A stretch of DNA of 7,986 nt, from the NCBI GenBank assembly GCA_020435185.1, contig JAGRAA010000299.1, forward strand, positions 1 through 7,986, given 5' to 3'. The notes beneath the pieces were generated by a model. It made no database searches, was not told the DNA's origin, and saw only the letters and a list, made by a program, of their open reading frames with translations. Source of the DNA: Bdellovibrionales bacterium (GTDB taxonomy: Bacteria > Bdellovibrionota > Bdellovibrionia > Bdellovibrionales > UBA1609). Positions 5,050-7,986 of the stretch are shown here, piece by piece. A program made the translations under genes and the position numbers. Position 1 is the first letter of the stretch, and each line of letters starts with the position of its first letter.

Positions 5050-6051
5050 ATGAATCAGGTTTTATCACAAAGTGAAGTGGATGCATTACTAGCAGCGGTA
5101 TCGGATGGAGATATTGAAGCTGGTTCAGATGCAGCGCCGGCCTCCTCAGGAGGCCCCGATGATAAGGTAGTTGTCGTTTATGATTTGACTAGCCAAGATC
5201 GTATTATTAGAGGTCGGCTTCCTCAATTAGATGTAATCTATGAAAAATTTATGAGATCTTTTCGTGTATCTCTTTCTAGTGCTCTCAGAAAAATTGCAAC
5301 TTTAAATCATGCTAGTACTGATTTTCTTAAATTTGGTGAATTTATTAATACATTACCAATGCCTACTTGTATGAGTGTATTGCGTTTCAACTCATTAAGA
5401 GGTTCTGCATTATTTGTTATAGAAAGTAAGTTGGCTTACGCTTTGGTAGATAATTTCTTTGGCGGGGCTGATCATCCTTACACCAAAGTTGAAGGAAAAG
5501 ATTTTACTCCGATTGAACTGTCTATTGTTCGAAAAGTTGTGGATCTGGCTATTGAAGATTTAGAGTCGGCATGGATTTCTGTAGAAAGAATTGACGCCTC
5601 TTTTGTTAGAACAGAGATAAATCCTCAATTTGTGGGAATTGTCCCTCCAACGGATATCGTTATTGCTTCAACTTTTGACGTAGAATTAGAAAACGCAAAT
5701 GGCACCATTACTATCGTTATTCCGTATTCTACCATTGAGCCTATAAAACAAAAACTTTCAACAGGCTTTCAGGTTGAATCTGATCAAACAGATAAAAAAT
5801 TATGGACGTCAACAATTACTGAGCAGCTGATGGAAACTGAAGTAGATCTGAAGGTTAATTTAGGAGAAACAAGTATTACTGTTCAGGATTTAATGAAGTT
5901 AAGGGTTGGAGATGTCATTCCCTTAAATCAAGATGCCACTGGAGAATTTGACATCATGGTGGAAGGAACTAAAAAATTTAAAGGGTTTTATGGAACTCAT
6001 CACGGATCAGTAGCGTTACAGATTACAAGATCTATAAACAAAGTGAGGTAA
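5050..6051 (+). CDS. fliM: flagellar motor switch protein FliM
   Basis: FliM forms the middle of the cytoplasmic C-ring, joins FliG above to FliN below, and binds phosphorylated CheY to switch rotation. The 333 residues show the full domain order. The N-terminal CheY-P-binding peptide LSQSEVDALL is at 5-14, followed by a Gly/Ser/Ala linker (about 18-38). The middle domain (about 45-240) contains LVDNFFGGAD, whose GG lies at 138-139. The C-terminal SpoA/FliN-like domain (about 258-330) contains the VDLKVNLGETSITVQDLMKL segment. Length is normal for FliM (about 330). The ATG is preceded by AAAGGA about 5 bases upstream. The intact CheY-binding peptide argues that the motor is under chemotactic control. 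fliN follows 2 bases after the stop. Confidence 0.97.
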   Translation: MNQVLSQSEVDALLAAVSDGDIEAGSDAAPASSGGPDDKVVVVYDLTSQDRIIRGRLPQLDVIYEKFMRSFRVSLSSALRKIATLNHASTDFLKFGEFINTLPMPTCMSVLRFNSLRGSALFVIESKLAYALVDNFFGGADHPYTKVEGKDFTPIELSIVRKVVDLAIEDLESAWISVERIDASFVRTEINPQFVGIVPPTDIVIASTFDVELENANGTITIVIPYSTIEPIKQKLSTGFQVESDQTDKKLWTSTITEQLMETEVDLKVNLGETSITVQDLMKLRVGDVIPLNQDATGEFDIMVEGTKKFKGFYGTHHGSVALQITRSINKVR

Positions 6052-6053
6052 AA

Positions 6054-6422
6054 ATGTCAGATGCAGCAGAAAATCAAGACAATGTAGAAGATATAACGGC
6101 TGGGTTAGAGGCCGTAGCAGATGAGGCTGAAGAAATAGAAGAGTCTCATCATGATTACGAAGATCGCAATCTAGATTTAATTATGGATATACCACTAAAA
6201 GTTACGGCCGAGTTAGGACGAACTAAGATGGTAATTAGTGAACTGCTCGGATTGGGGCAAGGGAGTGTGGTTGAACTTAGTAAGCTTGCAGGAGAGCCAA
6301 TGGAAGTTTATGTGAATGACAAATTAGTGGCTCGAGGCGAGGCTGTTGTGGTCAATGAAAAATTTGGTGTGAGATTGACGGATATAATTTCACCAGCAGA
6401 AAGAGTTGAGCAGTTAAAATAA
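6054..6422 (+). CDS. fliN: flagellar motor switch protein FliN
   Basis: FliN makes the lower ring of the C-ring through SpoA domains and docks the FliH-FliI export complex. The 122-residue product has an acidic, disordered N-terminus (1-38) and one SpoA domain (about 41-118) with the familiar run LIMDIPLKVTAELGRTK (42-58), LLGLGQGSVVEL (64-75), the GEPMEVYVN stretch and LVARGEAVVVNEKFGVRLTD (91-110). The ribosome site GTGAGG lies inside the end of fliM, and the two genes are separated by 2 bases, indicating translational coupling. This is a single-domain FliN, not a FliY fusion. Confidence 0.97.
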   Translation: MSDAAENQDNVEDITAGLEAVADEAEEIEESHHDYEDRNLDLIMDIPLKVTAELGRTKMVISELLGLGQGSVVELSKLAGEPMEVYVNDKLVARGEAVVVNEKFGVRLTDIISPAERVEQLK

Positions 6423-6436
6423 AGTTCAATATTCAC

Positions 6437-6441
6437 GGAGG
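6437..6441 (+). promoter_or_regulatory. Shine-Dalgarno sequence fixing the TTG start of fliO
   Basis: GGAGG lies 5 bases before TTG at 6447, and the reading frame that follows opens directly into a signal peptide. No in-frame ATG exists near this point that would preserve the signal sequence. Confidence 0.8.
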
Positions 6442-6446
6442 AAGAG

Positions 6447-7694
6447 TTGAAACATATCAAGAGTCTTTGTTTTTTTGTAATAATGATATTTGTGGCTGGT
6501 ACATTGTGGGCCGATCAGATTCAACCTGAGTTAATTTCTTCAAAGGCAAATTATATTGAAGGACAGATTATTGCCGAATTAAAATTCAATAGTGATATAT
6601 CGGACAAACAAGTTTCACTAGATTTTATTAATCAAACCATTCAAATTGATGTTAATGGTGCATCAATGGCTGATAGCCCATTAAGAGATCAATACAACAC
6701 TAAAGGTGTAAAAAGTCTTTATACCTATAAGAACAAAAATGACTCCGTAAGATCGAGAATTATATTCAATAAACCTATTCAGGCTAAGATCTTTCGTGAT
6801 TCAGTAGAGATACAAAAAAATAATGATACTCTAAAGATTGTTGTGCATAACCCGAATCTTCCACAAAAAAATAGTGAAGAAGAGCCAGTTGAAGAAATTA
6901 AACAACCGTCTTCTGTTAAAATTCTTCCCAATGATATACAGTCGATAACCACGAATACTCAAATGGTCCTTAATGAAGATTTCAAAGAAATACAAAAACC
7001 TAATAGCGAAAATGCTATGGATAGTTTTGAAAAAGATCTTGAAAGACAGCTAGATGAGGTCAATAAAGCGAAAGCAAACACAACAATAGATACAACATCA
7101 AATAAACAGGCTGTATCTGAAAAAAGCGCAGCAAAAACAGAAAATAAATTAGGTCTAGCGGATACTAGGGATGGTAAAAAAAGTAGTATGCTCCCTGAGA
7201 ATAAAATTCCATTGTTTTCCAAGAAGCCAGTTAAAGCGGTAAGTTCAGAAAGCTCCGTGAGTAAAATGCTAATAAGCTTAGGGGTAATCATTGTTTTCGC
7301 ATTTGTAATGACCATTTTTTTGAAATGGTGGTCAAAGAAAAATACTAAGTCTTTAGACTCTACTAAAATTAGAGTTTTAACTCAGCATTACCTAGGGCCA
7401 AAGAAAACTTTAACTATCGTTCAAGTGGCGGGAGAGTCTTTATTGCTCGGTGTAACAGATCATAGTATAAATCTAATAAAGCCTCTATCATTGATAGATG
7501 ACGAAGTTCCCACAGATTTGCCGAATAAGTTTGATCACATATTAGAAGAATTTGTTGAAGACAAAATTTCATTAAATTCTGCAAATAAAACCCATGCTCC
7601 AGTTGCTAACAATGTTCAGGAGGCCGATGAATATAGTATGGCCTCGATTAAAAATATTGTCACAAACAAGCTTAAAAATATGAGGCCTATATAA
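6447..7694 (+). CDS. fliO: FliO family flagellar export-gate assembly protein with long periplasmic extension
   Basis: FliO is the membrane chaperone that helps FliP assemble into the FliP-FliQ-FliR export gate. Here it has 415 residues, much longer than the roughly 120-residue enterobacterial protein. It begins with a signal peptide (1-22, cleavage likely after WA). A beta-rich segment follows (about 28-135), resembling an AMIN-type domain: alternating segments such as IIAELKFNS, TIQIDVNG, VRSRIIFN and LKIVVHN. Next comes a long charged, Ser/Asn/Lys/Glu-rich linker (136-270), then a membrane helix (about 273-293, ending FLKWW) and the cytoplasmic FliO domain (about 305-350) with IRVLTQHYLGPKKTLTIVQVA. 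A hydrophilic tail (350-415) ends the protein. The FliO call rests on the C-terminal domain and the position between fliN and fliP; AMIN similarity is a judgement by eye. It overlaps fliP by one base (TAATG). Confidence 0.87.
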   Translation: MKHIKSLCFFVIMIFVAGTLWADQIQPELISSKANYIEGQIIAELKFNSDISDKQVSLDFINQTIQIDVNGASMADSPLRDQYNTKGVKSLYTYKNKNDSVRSRIIFNKPIQAKIFRDSVEIQKNNDTLKIVVHNPNLPQKNSEEEPVEEIKQPSSVKILPNDIQSITTNTQMVLNEDFKEIQKPNSENAMDSFEKDLERQLDEVNKAKANTTIDTTSNKQAVSEKSAAKTENKLGLADTRDGKKSSMLPENKIPLFSKKPVKAVSSESSVSKMLISLGVIIVFAFVMTIFLKWWSKKNTKSLDSTKIRVLTQHYLGPKKTLTIVQVAGESLLLGVTDHSINLIKPLSLIDDEVPTDLPNKFDHILEEFVEDKISLNSANKTHAPVANNVQEADEYSMASIKNIVTNKLKNMRPI

Positions 7695-7986
7695 TGCAAT
7701 CTAAATGGCTAAAGATTTTTCTTATAATTACTGGCCTTCTTTTAGTTTCAGGAGAGGTTTTTGCTCAAGTTTCATTACCGAGTGTAAATTTGGGATTTAA
7801 AAGTACAAGTAATCCCAACGAAGTCGTGAGTTCAATTAAGATCTTGATGATCTTGACCATTTTGACACTTGCTCCAGCTATACTCATTATGATGACTAGT
7901 TTCACGCGCATTATTATTGTTTTGTCATTTGTAAGACAGGCTTTAGGGACGCAACAAATGCCTCCTAATCAAATGCTGGTTGGACT
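7694..7986 (+). CDS. fliP: flagellar type III export gate protein FliP, N-terminal part (partial)
   Basis: FliP is a core subunit of the export-gate channel in the inner membrane. Ninety-seven codons are in the window, about 40% of the usual 245 or so residues. The N-terminus is a cleavable signal peptide (1-24, VFA then QVS). It is followed by the first conserved helix block (about 50-86), with ILTLAPAILIMMTSFTRIII, then VLSFVRQALGTQQMPPNQ, a hallmark of the FliP/SctR family. Its ATG overlaps the stop of fliO, and a TGAGG about 9 bases upstream lies in the end of fliO. The gene is cut by the window, not broken. fliQ, fliR and flhB would be expected next. Confidence 0.96.
   Translation, partial: MQSKWLKIFLIITGLLLVSGEVFAQVSLPSVNLGFKSTSNPNEVVSSIKILMILTILTLAPAILIMMTSFTRIIIVLSFVRQALGTQQMPPNQMLVG

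Noticed and set aside
6959..7315. Minus-strand open frame of 118 codons inside fliO that looks hydrophobic
   Set aside because: Its hydrophobicity comes from reverse reading of Lys/Glu/Asn/Ser codons in the fliO linker; no ribosome site or family resemblance.
1..7986. CRISPR array, tRNA or rRNA genes
   Set aside because: No regularly spaced direct repeats, cloverleaf-like sequence or conserved rRNA segments were seen on either strand.

Overview
This AT-rich window comes from a flagellated, Gram-negative (diderm) bacterium. The evidence is a putative outer-membrane beta-barrel protein, a SPOR-domain cell-envelope protein, and the start of a classical fliL-fliM-fliN-fliO-fliP flagellar operon. 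The gene set, the low GC, the sigma-54-type flagellar promoter and the unusual SPOR and FliO architectures would fit a Bdellovibrionota/deltaproteobacteria-like host. That placement is an inference from general resemblance, not a demonstrated assignment.

Layout. Positions 1-683 (minus strand) hold the N-terminal 227 codons of a UvrD/PcrA/Rep-family superfamily 1 DNA helicase, cut off by the window edge just inside Walker B. A 184-base divergent spacer with a nested hairpin leads to a plus-strand gene (868-1677) for a secreted protein with a small basic N-terminal domain and a probable beta-barrel. Three bases after its stop begins a compact mobile element (1681-2464). This is a Y1/HUH transposase of the RAYT type (REP-associated tyrosine transposase) bracketed by two perfect 37-bp inverted copies of a hairpin-forming sequence. 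The element fills the space between two convergent host genes. Its right end lies 7 bases from the stop of a minus-strand gene (2472-3350) for a membrane-anchored SPOR protein with a His/Lys/Glu-rich linker. A short divergent intergenic region with two adjacent 16-bp dyads separates that gene from a plus-strand inositol monophosphatase-family gene (3498-4319).

Flagellar cluster. A near-consensus sigma-54 promoter (4455-4470) precedes fliL, which starts at a TTG with an ideal Shine-Dalgarno sequence. Then come fliM, fliN, fliO (also a TTG start) and fliP (truncated by the window end). They are tightly spaced: gaps of 9, 2 and 24 bases and a 1-base overlap. The products act together. FliL supports the stator and basal body, FliM and FliN form the C-ring switch, and FliO helps assemble FliP into the type III export gate.

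The points most worth a second look are the REP/RAYT element with its identical hairpin ends, the fliO gene with a signal peptide and about 250 extra periplasmic residues including an AMIN-like segment, the sigma-54 promoter with upstream dyads, the double palindrome between the SPOR and IMPase genes, and a 15-nt identity shared at codons 5-9 of fliL and fliN. No tRNA, rRNA or CRISPR array was seen, and no gene-free stretch exceeds 300 bases.
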